Of a stretch of DNA of 64,000 bases, positions 27,822-36,392 are shown piece after piece. The position numbers and the translations under genes were made by a program. Each line of letters opens with the position of its first letter. Within the stretch, counting starts at the first letter, position 1. Below the pieces are notes generated by a model that worked only from the letters and a program-made list of their open reading frames with translations, had not been told where the DNA came from and ran no database searches. Source of the DNA: CAVSJA01 sp963728145 (GTDB lineage: Bacteria; Bacteroidota; Bacteroidia; Chitinophagales; Chitinophagaceae); assembly GCA_963728145.1 (NCBI GenBank), contig CAVSJA010000008.1:186001-250000 (forward strand), read 5' to 3'.

Positions 27822-27857
27822 GGGGATAGGAAATACCTCTTCGGAAATACATCTTTG
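27822..27857 (+). promoter_or_regulatory. Promoter of the ORF-less third unit
   Basis: GGGGATAGGAA (27822-27832) and CATCTTTG (27850-27857), same spacing as before micro-lipoprotein 2, with AAAT shared just before the second block. Confidence 0.45.
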
Positions 27858-27862
27858 CAAAA

Positions 27863-27953
27863 TATTAGTGACGGATTATTGGGAAGAAGGGGTCCGAACC
27901 CTCCAAAAAGACAATTAGAAAAGTCAGGCAGGAAGAGGGTTCGGAACCTTTTT
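27863..27953 (+). ncRNA. Candidate small RNA of about 90 nt
   Basis: Starts just after the promoter at 27822-27857 and ends at a stem GGTCCGAACCCTC (27891-27903) / GAGGGTTCGGAACC (27935-27948) with a T5 tail. No ATG lies inside; only a 16-codon GTG frame exists. It may be a third array member that kept its promoter but lost its peptide, or a true sRNA. Confidence 0.35.
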
Positions 27954-28175
27954 AATGGCATGTGCCGACGTTGAAAAATGACGCATTTTCCCAATGAAAA
28001 ACCAGTATTTCAATCCATCATATAAAGGCTTTCATCGCCTTATTTTTCCGTTCATGTATCCAGCCCTGTTTTACTCCCTTTAAACTGATTTTTAGCACGC
28101 TATCACTATTTAGTCAATCGATCAGTTAATTCTATTCACCTTTGCAACAGATCACTTGACCATTAAAACAAAGCC

Positions 28176-30662
28176 ATGAAAAAGACATTACTATCTATTG
28201 TCTATTTACTTCTATTTTCTTTACTGACGTTCGCCCAAAACAAGATTGGAAAGATTACCGGTTCCATCAAAGACGGAAACGGAACACCAATTGATGCGGC
28301 CACTGTTACATTATTGAGAGCAAAAGATTCAGCACTTTCTAAAGTTGCAGTTTCAAACAAGCAAGGCGAATATGAATTTGAAAAAATTGCCGAAGGCAGA
28401 TACCTGATTTCAGTTACTGCTGTAGGTTTTGGAAAAAAACTCGGGAGTGTTTTTGAAATTACTGCATCGAATTCAACGGTGCAGGGAATTGATCTGGCAC
28501 TTGAACGGAAAGGCAAGGCGCTTGGAGAAGTTACTGTTACGGGCAAACGCCCGTTGATTGAAAACAAAATTGATCGAACGGTAATAAATGTTGAAGCCGC
28601 ACCCTCGAATGCGGGTGCAACTGCATTTGAAGTGCTTGAAAAATCACCAGGTATTACTATTAGCAACGAGGGTGCGATCAGTCTGAAAGGTAAGAGTGGT
28701 GTGATTGTAATGATCGATAATAAGCCAACTTATCTGTCATCAGCTGACCTTGCTAATTATTTAAAAAATCTTCCGGCATCCGCGTTGGATCAAATTGAGA
28801 TCATGCCCAATCCGCCTGCACGCTATGATGCTTCAGGTAATTCGGGAATAGTCAACATCAAAACCAAAAAAAGCAGGAGTGACGGTTTTAACGGCAGTAT
28901 AACCATCGGAGGATCTGTGAGCCTTTACGAACGTAATGATAAATTGGAAACGCCGATGCGCCAGACGACAAGCATCAATATGAATTACCGAAAGGGTAAG
29001 TTGAATGTTTTTGGTAATTATAATTTCAACTATAGGGAAGGCATGGGCGATCTGTATATTAATCGTAAGTTTTATGAGAAGAATGGAGACCTCAATTCGA
29101 TTTCCCAGTCGCATACCGAATTCACTGGTCTGAATAACAACCACACCTTGAAGTTCGGAGTTGACTATTATCTGAATAAGAAGAATGTTATCGGAGTGGT
29201 AGTTAACGGATTTGGATTCTTCGGAAAACCTACTCCCTATAGTTTGCAGAAAATATCAAAACCGGATGGTACAGTAGAATCGATCCTGGAGTCGAATACA
29301 ACAAACGACCTGACTTTCTTCAACTATTCCGCGAATGTAAATTACAAGCATACGTTTGATTCTATTGGACGTGAAATCACTTTTGATCTGGATTATGTTG
29401 CTTACGACAATACATCAAATACTTTGCTCGTAACCGATATTTATAATGGCAGCGGCGGTAAACTGGGTAGCATGCGTTTATTAGGAAATATCCCGAGTAA
29501 GATTGATATCTACTCGCTCAAAAGCGACTATGTACATCCATTAAATAAGACTATGCGGCTGGAAGCCGGATTCAAACTGAGCTATGTTACTAATGATAAC
29601 GAAGTAGACTATAGAAGGCCGAACAATGGGGTATGGGTACCCGATTCCCGTTCAAACCATTTCATTTACGACGAAAATATCAATGCTGCGTATGTAAGCG
29701 TGAATAAGAAATGGAAAAAGTGGAGTGCGCAAGTTGGACTTCGCGCAGAGAATACCAATGCCAAAGGAATGCAGGTCGCAATTGACTCTGGTTTCAACAG
29801 ACATTACACTAATGTGTTCCCGACTACTTTTGTCAACTATGATATGGACAAGAATAACATGTTCACGCTATCTTTTGGCAGGCGAATCGAGCGTCCGAAT
29901 TATCAGGATCTGAATCCTTTCTTCTGGTTCCTTGATTCACTTACTTATCGCCAGGGCAATCCATATCTATTGCCACAGTTTGCATACAATTCAGAGTTCA
30001 GGCATTCCTGGAAAAACATTTTGACCACAACGTTGAACTATTCCATTACCGAAGATGTGATCTCGCAAATACTTAAGCAAAATACAGAGGAGCGGATCAC
30101 TTATCTCACCGTTGATAATATAGCCCGATTCAGGAATATGGGCCTTGCGATTAATGCGGCTTTAAAACCGATGAAATGGTGGAATTCGAATATCTTCTTC
30201 AATGTATTCAATAACCGCTATACAGGAACCTATTATAATTCCTACACTGCAAAGAATGATCCCATAGATCTTGGCTATACCTCATTCATGGTCAATATCA
30301 CCAACAACTTCAGTTTCAAAAAAGGATGGTCTGCCGAACTCAGTGGATGGTACAGAGGAAAGTCAGTTGAACAATTAAGTATTTCTGAACCAATGTACTT
30401 TATGACAGTTGGTGCCCAAAAAATAATACTGAAGAATATGGGAACGCTTCGCCTGAATGTTCGCGATCCCTTCCATTGGCAACGTTATGCAGGATCTACC
30501 CGTTACAGTGATATAGACTTGCAGGTAAGAAACAAATGGGATAACCGCAATATCACTTTTACCTTCAGTTATCGTTTCGGCAAATCAACCGTAGCCCAGG
30601 CAAGACGCAGAAATACCGGAACAAGTGAAGAGCAGAACCGTGCTGGATCTGGACAACAATAA
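28176..30662 (+). CDS. TonB-dependent-receptor-like outer membrane beta-barrel protein, paralogue 2
   Basis: 828 residues, clearly related to paralogue 1 along its length: signal peptide MKKTLLSIVYLLLFSLLTFA, CarboxypepD_reg-like domain (GSIKDGNGTPIDAATVTLL), plug motifs LEKSPGITISNEGAISLKGK and NPPARYDASGNSGIVNIKTKK, barrel segment ERPNYQDLNPFFWFLDSLTYRQGNP, and end TFSFSYRFGKS plus a polar tail. Outer-membrane location; ligand unknown. No SusD partner or anti-sigma gene is adjacent. A CACCTTTGCAA -7-like sequence lies about 30 bp before the ATG. Terminator follows. Confidence 0.88.
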   Translation: MKKTLLSIVYLLLFSLLTFAQNKIGKITGSIKDGNGTPIDAATVTLLRAKDSALSKVAVSNKQGEYEFEKIAEGRYLISVTAVGFGKKLGSVFEITASNSTVQGIDLALERKGKALGEVTVTGKRPLIENKIDRTVINVEAAPSNAGATAFEVLEKSPGITISNEGAISLKGKSGVIVMIDNKPTYLSSADLANYLKNLPASALDQIEIMPNPPARYDASGNSGIVNIKTKKSRSDGFNGSITIGGSVSLYERNDKLETPMRQTTSINMNYRKGKLNVFGNYNFNYREGMGDLYINRKFYEKNGDLNSISQSHTEFTGLNNNHTLKFGVDYYLNKKNVIGVVVNGFGFFGKPTPYSLQKISKPDGTVESILESNTTNDLTFFNYSANVNYKHTFDSIGREITFDLDYVAYDNTSNTLLVTDIYNGSGGKLGSMRLLGNIPSKIDIYSLKSDYVHPLNKTMRLEAGFKLSYVTNDNEVDYRRPNNGVWVPDSRSNHFIYDENINAAYVSVNKKWKKWSAQVGLRAENTNAKGMQVAIDSGFNRHYTNVFPTTFVNYDMDKNNMFTLSFGRRIERPNYQDLNPFFWFLDSLTYRQGNPYLLPQFAYNSEFRHSWKNILTTTLNYSITEDVISQILKQNTEERITYLTVDNIARFRNMGLAINAALKPMKWWNSNIFFNVFNNRYTGTYYNSYTAKNDPIDLGYTSFMVNITNNFSFKKGWSAELSGWYRGKSVEQLSISEPMYFMTVGAQKIILKNMGTLRLNVRDPFHWQRYAGSTRYSDIDLQVRNKWDNRNITFTFSYRFGKSTVAQARRRNTGTSEEQNRAGSGQQ

Positions 30663-30697
30663 ATCAAGATAGTTCTTTCGTTTCATGTGCATCCAGG

Positions 30698-30730
30698 AAG
30701 CCCCGACCCTAGCGTCGGGGCTTTGCTTTT
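30698..30730 (+). terminator. Receptor 2 terminator
   Basis: Perfect ten-pair stem AAGCCCCGAC / GTCGGGGCTT with a six-base loop, then TTGCTTTT, 36 bp after the stop. Short GAGTCGG-type and AACCAATTA-type repeats follow to about 30810. Confidence 0.82.
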
Positions 30731-30843
30731 AGTCAAGAGTCGGGAGTCAGGAGTCAGGAGTCGGAACATCTATCCAATTAACTAATCAACCAACAACCAA
30801 TTAACTTTTCAACTTAAATTTGACTCAACCAAACAACTATACC

Positions 30844-31335
30844 ATGCCCTCTTTTGACATCGTAAGTAAAGTTGACGCACAAGCGCTGGATAACGCTGTG
30901 AATGTAACGACCAAGGAAATTACCAATCGTTTTGATTTTAAAGGATCACATGTTGTGATCGATCTGAACCGGAAAGAGTTTAAAATAAATATTGAAACTG
31001 AGGACGACATGAAGATGCGTCAATTGATTGATGTATTGATCAGCAGGGGAAATAAACAAGGAATTTCACCCGAGGCTTTTGATTTAAGCAAAGAGACCTA
31101 TCCAAGTGGCAAGCTGGTAAAGAAAGAGGTTGAGGTAAGAAACGGATTGAAGATGGAAAATGCAAAAAAGATTGTCAAAATGATCAAGGATTCGGGAATA
31201 AAAGTACAAGCTCAAATCATGGATGATGCGGTTCGTGTAACCGGGAAGAACAGGGATGATCTGCAGTCAATCATCCAGCTATGCCGTAATGCAAACCTCG
31301 GTGTGCCTTTGCAATATGAGAACATGCGCGACTGA
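30844..31335 (+). CDS. yajQ: YajQ family nucleotide-binding protein
   Basis: 163 residues from ATG 30844 (MPSFDIVSKVDAQALDNAVN), the family start; the frame is open further upstream but without a fitting N-terminus. Two ferredoxin-like halves: NRFDFKGSHVVIDLNRKEF in the first and IKVQAQIMDDAVRVTGKNRDDLQ in the second. Family members bind cyclic di-GMP or other nucleotides in some species; the role here is not known. VOC gene follows 14 bp later. Confidence 0.95.
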   Translation: MPSFDIVSKVDAQALDNAVNVTTKEITNRFDFKGSHVVIDLNRKEFKINIETEDDMKMRQLIDVLISRGNKQGISPEAFDLSKETYPSGKLVKKEVEVRNGLKMENAKKIVKMIKDSGIKVQAQIMDDAVRVTGKNRDDLQSIIQLCRNANLGVPLQYENMRD

Positions 31336-31349
31336 TTAAACTAATTGAC

Positions 31350-31742
31350 ATGATCAGGACTTATGGTTTGACGCATATTGCACTTGCCGTAACAGATCTC
31401 AAACGGACAGTTGAGTTTTATAAAGAAGTTTTTGGAGTAGTCCCGATGTATGAAGAAGAAACATGGGCACAGGTCCAAACTCCGGGCAATCATGATATCA
31501 TTGTATTTGAAGAAAAGCCATCAATAGCAGGGAAATCGAATGGTGGAATTCAACATTTCGGTTTTCGCTTAGTCGACCCCGTTGATATTTCCAAGATCAA
31601 AGACACATTAACTAAAATAGAAGCACAGATTATTGACTCAGGAGAATTTGTTCCTGGTGAACCTTATGTATTTTTTCGGGATCCTGATGGTTATGAAATT
31701 GAAGTCTGGTATGAAAAGCCGCTTGGCCAACCATTTTTGTGA
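31350..31742 (+). CDS. VOC family protein (glyoxalase/dioxygenase fold)
   Basis: 130 residues, one vicinal-oxygen-chelate module pair. Metal-ligand positions are visible: His in GLTHIALAVTDL, His in GGIQHFGFRL, and Glu in DGYEIEVWYE, after the YVFFRDPDG motif. The family covers lactoylglutathione lyases, resistance proteins and dioxygenases; the exact activity is not decidable. Probably co-transcribed with yajQ. Confidence 0.9.
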   Translation: MIRTYGLTHIALAVTDLKRTVEFYKEVFGVVPMYEEETWAQVQTPGNHDIIVFEEKPSIAGKSNGGIQHFGFRLVDPVDISKIKDTLTKIEAQIIDSGEFVPGEPYVFFRDPDGYEIEVWYEKPLGQPFL

Positions 31743-32011
31743 TGTGGATAAGCTCGTGAATAACAAGTGAATAAGAATGGCGTCAAAAATTTGGAAGCGC
31801 ATATACGTGGGGTGTATCTTAGTTGTACAAGGATGCAGTTATCCCTAAACAAGATGAATGTATCCGGGGATTGTGGAAGTTTCGGCAACGGAATGAATAC
31901 AGTTCCAGAAAGCATCGGGTTCCGGAAGTATAAAGGCGCAAGCCAATATACCAAAGAAGTTGATGCTTTCTTTTTTCATTTATATCCATCCCTTCCCACC
32001 GCGAAATTAGA
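31743..32011. other. Gap without a supported gene
   Basis: Plus- and minus-strand frames cross this stretch but look like random translation, with no signal peptide, family motif or repeat. The rpmE2 promoter begins at its end. Confidence 0.4.
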
Positions 32012-32043
32012 TTTGGACAAAAGCCTTGCCTGGCCTAAATTTG
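32012..32043 (+). promoter_or_regulatory. rpmE2 promoter
   Basis: TTTGG at 32012-32016, about 20 bp spacer, TAAATTTG at 32036-32043 (TAnnTTTG). Leader of about 70 nt before the ATG. Confidence 0.62.
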
Positions 32044-32121
32044 CGACCTCTAAAAAGAATTGAAAATGGCTCCGGCACTGCCGTTGGAAATGGCAGGAAA
32101 GGTCCTAAAAATCAAAGAATT

Positions 32122-32373
32122 ATGAAAAAAGGCATTCATCCTGAGAACTACCGGTTTGTTGTGTTTAAGGATATGAGTAACGGATATAGCTTCCTGAGCC
32201 GTTCATCTGCTCCAACAAAAGAGACAGTTAAATGGGAAGATGGAAAGGATTATCCATTGATCAAACTGGAGATCTCTAACACCTCACACCCCTTCTTTAC
32301 GGGTCAAAAAGTGTTGGTAGACACGGCTGGCCGTATTGACAAATTCAAAAAACGTTACGAGAAGAAAAAATAA
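32122..32373 (+). CDS. rpmE2: 50S ribosomal protein L31, type B
   Basis: 83 residues: MKKGIHPENYRFVVFKDMSNGYSF start, HPFFTGQKVLVDTAGRIDKFKKRY end, both typical. It lacks the CxxC zinc pair of type A L31, so this is the zinc-free paralogue. Own promoter and terminator. Confidence 0.96.
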   Translation: MKKGIHPENYRFVVFKDMSNGYSFLSRSSAPTKETVKWEDGKDYPLIKLEISNTSHPFFTGQKVLVDTAGRIDKFKKRYEKKK

Positions 32374-32417
32374 TGTTGTACTTTTAGGTTAACATTTTTG
32401 TTTTTCATGGCTATACT

Positions 32418-32452
32418 TTCCCTTTCCTGGTCTCAGGAAGGGGATTTTTCTT
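32418..32452 (+). terminator. rpmE2 terminator
   Basis: CCCTTTCCT / AGGAAGGGG stem with a six-base loop followed by ATTTTTCTTT, 45 bp after the stop. Confidence 0.7.
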
Positions 32453-32561
32453 TATATGACTGTCAGTGGCACCGGTCCGAACGCCTGCCCGACTGGGTCA
32501 GTCAGGCGGGGATTCATCCGGACGGGCCGAAAGGATTAGATTGGAATTCGTAGTTTTAACC

Positions 32562-33590
32562 ATGCAGCGGGTATTTCTTGACGAGCATTCCATAAAAGAA
32601 AATTTATATCCCTTCGCACAAACAGCCCCGGTTTCAAATCTTCGCGTGGGCATACTCACCATTAAAGAAAAATGGGAAAAAGGTATAGGAGAAGGAGCAG
32701 TTATTAAAGAAAATGAAAAAGATTCAAGAAAGTTTCCCGTCAATCTAATACCTGGTCAGTCATTTTTCGAACAACTCTCAAACGATAATCCCAATCAAGA
32801 ATCTTCAAGAACAATAAATTATCCATGGGATCTGATATACATAAATGACTGGGCAATTCGGGAAGATTTTAAAATATTAACGAAAAAAAGACATTCTGAT
32901 CTTATTCCGGAAAATGTCGAAGTCATTAACTCAAGAGAGATTTTTATTGAAGAAGGTGCATCATTAAATCATTGTTTTCTAAATGCGTCTACTGGTCCTA
33001 TTTATATCGGAAAGAATGCTGAAATAATGGAAGGCGCTTTTATAAGAGGTCCGTTTGCATTGGGCGAAGGTGCAGTTGTAAAGATGGGCGCAAAAATCTA
33101 TGGCGCTACCACAATTGGCCCCTATAGCGTAGCGGGCGGAGAGATAAAGAATTCCATATTGATGGGATATTCCAATAAGGCTCACGACGGTTATCTGGGA
33201 GATTCTGTGATTGGCGAGTGGTGTAATATCGGAGCGGGAACATCTAATTCGAACTTAAAGAACAATGCTGGCCAGGTGAAGGTGTGGCACAAACGAACCC
33301 GATCATTTATTGAAGTCGGATTGAAATGTGGGCTAATCATGGGAGATTATTCTCGTTCGGCAATAAATACTTCTTTTAATACAGGAACAGTGATTGGTAT
33401 TTGCGCGAATGTATTCGGACCGGGGCTCACCCCTAAATATATTGCGGATTTTTCCTGGGGATTTGAAGGAAAACAAAAATACTCCTGGGAAAAAGTGCAG
33501 GAGCACATCAACAATTGGAAGAAATTAAAAAACAGTGCCGTTTCGGAAACTGAAATACAGAATTTGAAAAGTATTTTTGACCGGTCCTAA
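32562..33590 (+). CDS. GlmU-like putative sugar nucleotidyltransferase with left-handed beta-helix
   Basis: 342 residues from ATG 32562 (MQRVFLDEHSIKENLYPFAQ); the frame extends upstream but only through GC-rich noncoding sequence. An N-terminal nucleotidyltransferase-like segment has the reduced LRVGILTIKEKWE start usual for the Bacteroidota version. From about residue 120 a hexapeptide-repeat helix follows (IFIEEGASLNHCFLNAS, GPIYIGKNAEIMEGAFI, GAKIYGATTIGPYSVAGGEI). Presumed role in activated-sugar metabolism; the substrate is unknown. Next to tpiA with a 9 bp gap, so probably one operon. Confidence 0.85.
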   Translation: MQRVFLDEHSIKENLYPFAQTAPVSNLRVGILTIKEKWEKGIGEGAVIKENEKDSRKFPVNLIPGQSFFEQLSNDNPNQESSRTINYPWDLIYINDWAIREDFKILTKKRHSDLIPENVEVINSREIFIEEGASLNHCFLNASTGPIYIGKNAEIMEGAFIRGPFALGEGAVVKMGAKIYGATTIGPYSVAGGEIKNSILMGYSNKAHDGYLGDSVIGEWCNIGAGTSNSNLKNNAGQVKVWHKRTRSFIEVGLKCGLIMGDYSRSAINTSFNTGTVIGICANVFGPGLTPKYIADFSWGFEGKQKYSWEKVQEHINNWKKLKNSAVSETEIQNLKSIFDRS

Positions 33591-33599
33591 AAAAATATT

Positions 33600-34361
33600 A
33601 TGAGAAAACAGATCGCAGCGGCAAACTGGAAGATGAATTGTACTTATCAGCAGGGAGAAAAATTAATGGACGATATACTTGGAGCAAAACTTACCCTTGA
33701 AGATCATCAGCAAGTAGTCTTCGCAGTGCCTTTTCCTTACCTCATAATGGCGAGCAGTGAAGTAGCGGAAGAGCAGAATTATTTTGTTGCCGCTCAAAAT
33801 TGCCATCAAAAAAAATCAGGTGCATTCACCGGGGAAGTTTCGGCTGAAATGTTAAATTCGATCCGGATAGCATTTTGCATCGTGGGACATAGCGAACGTC
33901 GTCAGTATTTTGAAGAAACCAACGCAGTGTTGGCAGAAAAAATAAACTGTTGCCTTGAGTTTGAAATTACACCTATCTTTTGTTGTGGTGAGCCATTGGA
34001 AATTCGGGAGGCAGGTACACAAAACAGTTATGTAGAAACTCAATTGCAGGAGTCTCTCTTCCATCTGAAGGATACACAGCTGATGAAAATAGTCGTAGCC
34101 TATGAACCCATCTGGGCAATCGGCACTGGAAAAACAGCGAGCTCTTCACAAGCCCAGGAAATGCATGCGCACCTGCGCAAAGTTTTGGCAAAGCAATATG
34201 GCCCAATTGTGGCCAATAATATCTCCATTTTATACGGTGGCAGTGTCAAGGCCGAAAATGCAAAGGAGCTTTTTTCCTGTCCTGATGTGGATGGAGGGCT
34301 GGTTGGCGGGGCTTCACTCTTAGCCAATGATTTTGTGGAGATTATAAAAGCCCTGGATTAG
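33600..34361 (+). CDS. tpiA: Triosephosphate isomerase
   Basis: Glycolytic interconversion of dihydroxyacetone phosphate and glyceraldehyde 3-phosphate. 253 residues, normal length. Catalytic Lys11 in NWKMN, His97 in IVGHSERR, Glu169 in AYEPIWAIGTG; phosphate loop ILYGGSVK and DGGLVGGASL. No truncation. Confidence 0.97.
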   Translation: MRKQIAAANWKMNCTYQQGEKLMDDILGAKLTLEDHQQVVFAVPFPYLIMASSEVAEEQNYFVAAQNCHQKKSGAFTGEVSAEMLNSIRIAFCIVGHSERRQYFEETNAVLAEKINCCLEFEITPIFCCGEPLEIREAGTQNSYVETQLQESLFHLKDTQLMKIVVAYEPIWAIGTGKTASSSQAQEMHAHLRKVLAKQYGPIVANNISILYGGSVKAENAKELFSCPDVDGGLVGGASLLANDFVEIIKALD

Positions 34362-34436
34362 TAAACCCCTTCACAATTTCTGCACATTATTCATAAACGG
34401 CTCGCTCTTTGCACAGGTATAGGCAAATCGTGAGCT

Positions 34437-34910
34437 ATGAAACAAGATTTGTGCTTATCTCCATTAGTCCAGCAAAATCATGACGCGTTGGAGAATTGTT
34501 CCCGTATAAGGCGGGGGATAAAGAAGAACACGGATGTGGCAATCCTGAAAGACTTTGCCTATACCTATTGGAATAGGGATCTCGAACAACATATCAAAAC
34601 AGAAGAAGAAGGATTAATACCCAAACTGGAAAAATTCAGTTTCAGTCCTCATTATCTCCATATGATCCGGAGGGACCATGATCTCATACGGACCTTGATT
34701 GATAGGATTGGAGTAGATGGAGATGAACATAAAGTTTATGATGTATTGGCCAGCATCGTACAGTATCATATCTTCTTTGAAGAAAGAGTGCTGTTTCCAA
34801 AGGTGAAGGAAGTGCTGAATGAGCAGCAATTGCAGGAAATAGGAAATACGCTGTCAGCATACCGGGCCGGAAACAATTTTCAGAACTATCCGGTCAAATT
34901 CTGGGAATAA
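34437..34910 (+). CDS. Hemerythrin-domain (HHE) protein
   Basis: 157-residue four-helix protein. Putative diiron ligands in the expected places: His15, His52 with Glu56 (EQHIKTEEE), His81 (RRDHDLIR), His111 with Glu115 (YHIFFEER). Such proteins bind oxygen, sense redox state or repair iron centres. No C-terminal regulatory domain is attached. Function here is unspecified. Confidence 0.88.
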   Translation: MKQDLCLSPLVQQNHDALENCSRIRRGIKKNTDVAILKDFAYTYWNRDLEQHIKTEEEGLIPKLEKFSFSPHYLHMIRRDHDLIRTLIDRIGVDGDEHKVYDVLASIVQYHIFFEERVLFPKVKEVLNEQQLQEIGNTLSAYRAGNNFQNYPVKFWE

Positions 34911-35012
34911 CTAACGCCCACCAACGCTACTTTATACAGGTTTATCCTTAATCGGGATCAACTAATCTATTTATCGCCGAATTCAACCTCGAAAAGGCAA
35001 GCTTAATTTTTC

Positions 35013-35020
35013 TATTTTTG
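35013..35020 (+). promoter_or_regulatory. -7 element before the flippase-glycosyltransferase pair
   Basis: TATTTTTG fits TAnnTTTG; 77 bp before ATG 35097. The -33 region is weak. Confidence 0.4.
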
Positions 35021-35096
35021 AACGACCGTAAGTCCTTTTAGAAACCCGACAATTAACCTCTGTTTCACCTTTTCCAGAAGGTGGAGCTATTGCCAA

Positions 35097-36392
35097 ATGC
35101 CTTTAGCCAGGAAAATAACCCAAAACCTGATCTGGCGGGGATTCTACATGATCTCCCTTTTTGTTGTCAACATACTGATGGCAAGAATCCTTGGCGCGGA
35201 AGAAAGCGGGCAATTCTATCTCTTATTAAATGATCTAGCATTATACATTCTTGTCACAGGTGTCTGCCTCGAATCTGCCCTAACTTATTTTGCTTCGAAA
35301 GAAAAGATCAGTGAAAGCAAACTTGTCTTTATAGGTAGTATCTGGCCCTTATTATCCGGGATTATCTTCATCATTGCGGCTCCTCGTTTCTTTTGCGAAT
35401 ACCTGAAAGGGTTTAATTGTATGCTTACCATTTTGCCCTTTGCAGCATATGTTGTTTCTGTCTTGCTGAATACCTATTATTCCGCATTGTACTATGCTGC
35501 TCAGGATTTCAGGAAGCCCAATATTATACTCGGCACAGTGAATGGTATATTCATAGTTTTCCTGGTCTTTTTGTTATTCAATCCTAATTTAAGTTTAAGG
35601 GCTAGTTCATTTGCAATTGCCGGATACCTGTTCAGCATTTTGTTACAAGGTCTCTTGCTCTATCTTTCTTTCTTATTCAAAAAGCCATCTAACAGTTTCA
35701 CTATTCCTACAGGTAAGGAATTCAAAATGATCTTTCGATACATTTCATTGGTATTATTGACAAATTTGGTTTTCTTCCTTGTCTATCGGGTTGATTACTG
35801 GATTTTGGATTATTATCACAATGATCATGAAGTAGGTAATTATATCCAGGTGTCAAAACTGGGCCAGGTGTTTATGACCATTCCGGTTTTGATGGCGGCT
35901 GTGATTTTTCCACTTACTGCGAAAGGGGAAATTCCTAATCTCGAAAACAGGCTTCCCGTATTCGGAAGGCTTTTGTTCAGTTTTTATTTTGTTTCGCTGC
36001 TCATATTGGCTGCTGTTGGAAAGGTCCTGTTTCCTTTTTTGTATGGTGAATCCTATGCCCTCATGTATTCTGCATTTTTATGGCTTTCACCAGGCATTCT
36101 TGCATTAGCCCTGCAGGCATTGCTAACTGCATACTATGCCGGCCGGGATAAAGTAAAATATAATTTGTATGGAGCATTATTAGCGCTTACTGTAATCGTC
36201 ATTGCCGACCTGATTTTGATCCCGGCTTTCGGTGCGAATGGCGCAGCAATGGGAAGCAGTCTCGGTTATCTCGTATACGCAATATTCATGTTCACTGTTT
36301 ATAAAAAAGATACCGGGATAGCTTACCCGGAGTTTTTATTGGTTAGAAAGAATGACTTTCAATGGCTCAAAGATGAATTATCAGGAAAATAA
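35097..36392 (+). CDS. Oligosaccharide flippase family protein
   Basis: 431-residue polytopic membrane protein. Starts LARKITQNLIWRGFYMISLFVVNILMARILG, the N-terminal helix pattern of polysaccharide exporters, and has regularly spaced helices to the C-terminus. Expected to move lipid-linked glycans to the periplasmic face. Overlaps the next glycosyltransferase, so both probably belong to one surface-glycan pathway. Confidence 0.88.
   Translation: MPLARKITQNLIWRGFYMISLFVVNILMARILGAEESGQFYLLLNDLALYILVTGVCLESALTYFASKEKISESKLVFIGSIWPLLSGIIFIIAAPRFFCEYLKGFNCMLTILPFAAYVVSVLLNTYYSALYYAAQDFRKPNIILGTVNGIFIVFLVFLLFNPNLSLRASSFAIAGYLFSILLQGLLLYLSFLFKKPSNSFTIPTGKEFKMIFRYISLVLLTNLVFFLVYRVDYWILDYYHNDHEVGNYIQVSKLGQVFMTIPVLMAAVIFPLTAKGEIPNLENRLPVFGRLLFSFYFVSLLILAAVGKVLFPFLYGESYALMYSAFLWLSPGILALALQALLTAYYAGRDKVKYNLYGALLALTVIVIADLILIPAFGANGAAMGSSLGYLVYAIFMFTVYKKDTGIAYPEFLLVRKNDFQWLKDELSGK

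Noticed and set aside
27750..27994. 60-75 codon frames on both strands after micro-lipoprotein 2
   Set aside because: They run through terminator hairpins and the candidate sRNA, and are rich in Arg/Pro/Cys expected from random translation of hairpin DNA.
31743..32121. A 98-codon plus-strand gene starting at 31767
   Set aside because: Composition is unlike the neighbours, the frame runs into the rpmE2 promoter, and an equally long minus frame crosses it. Not supported.
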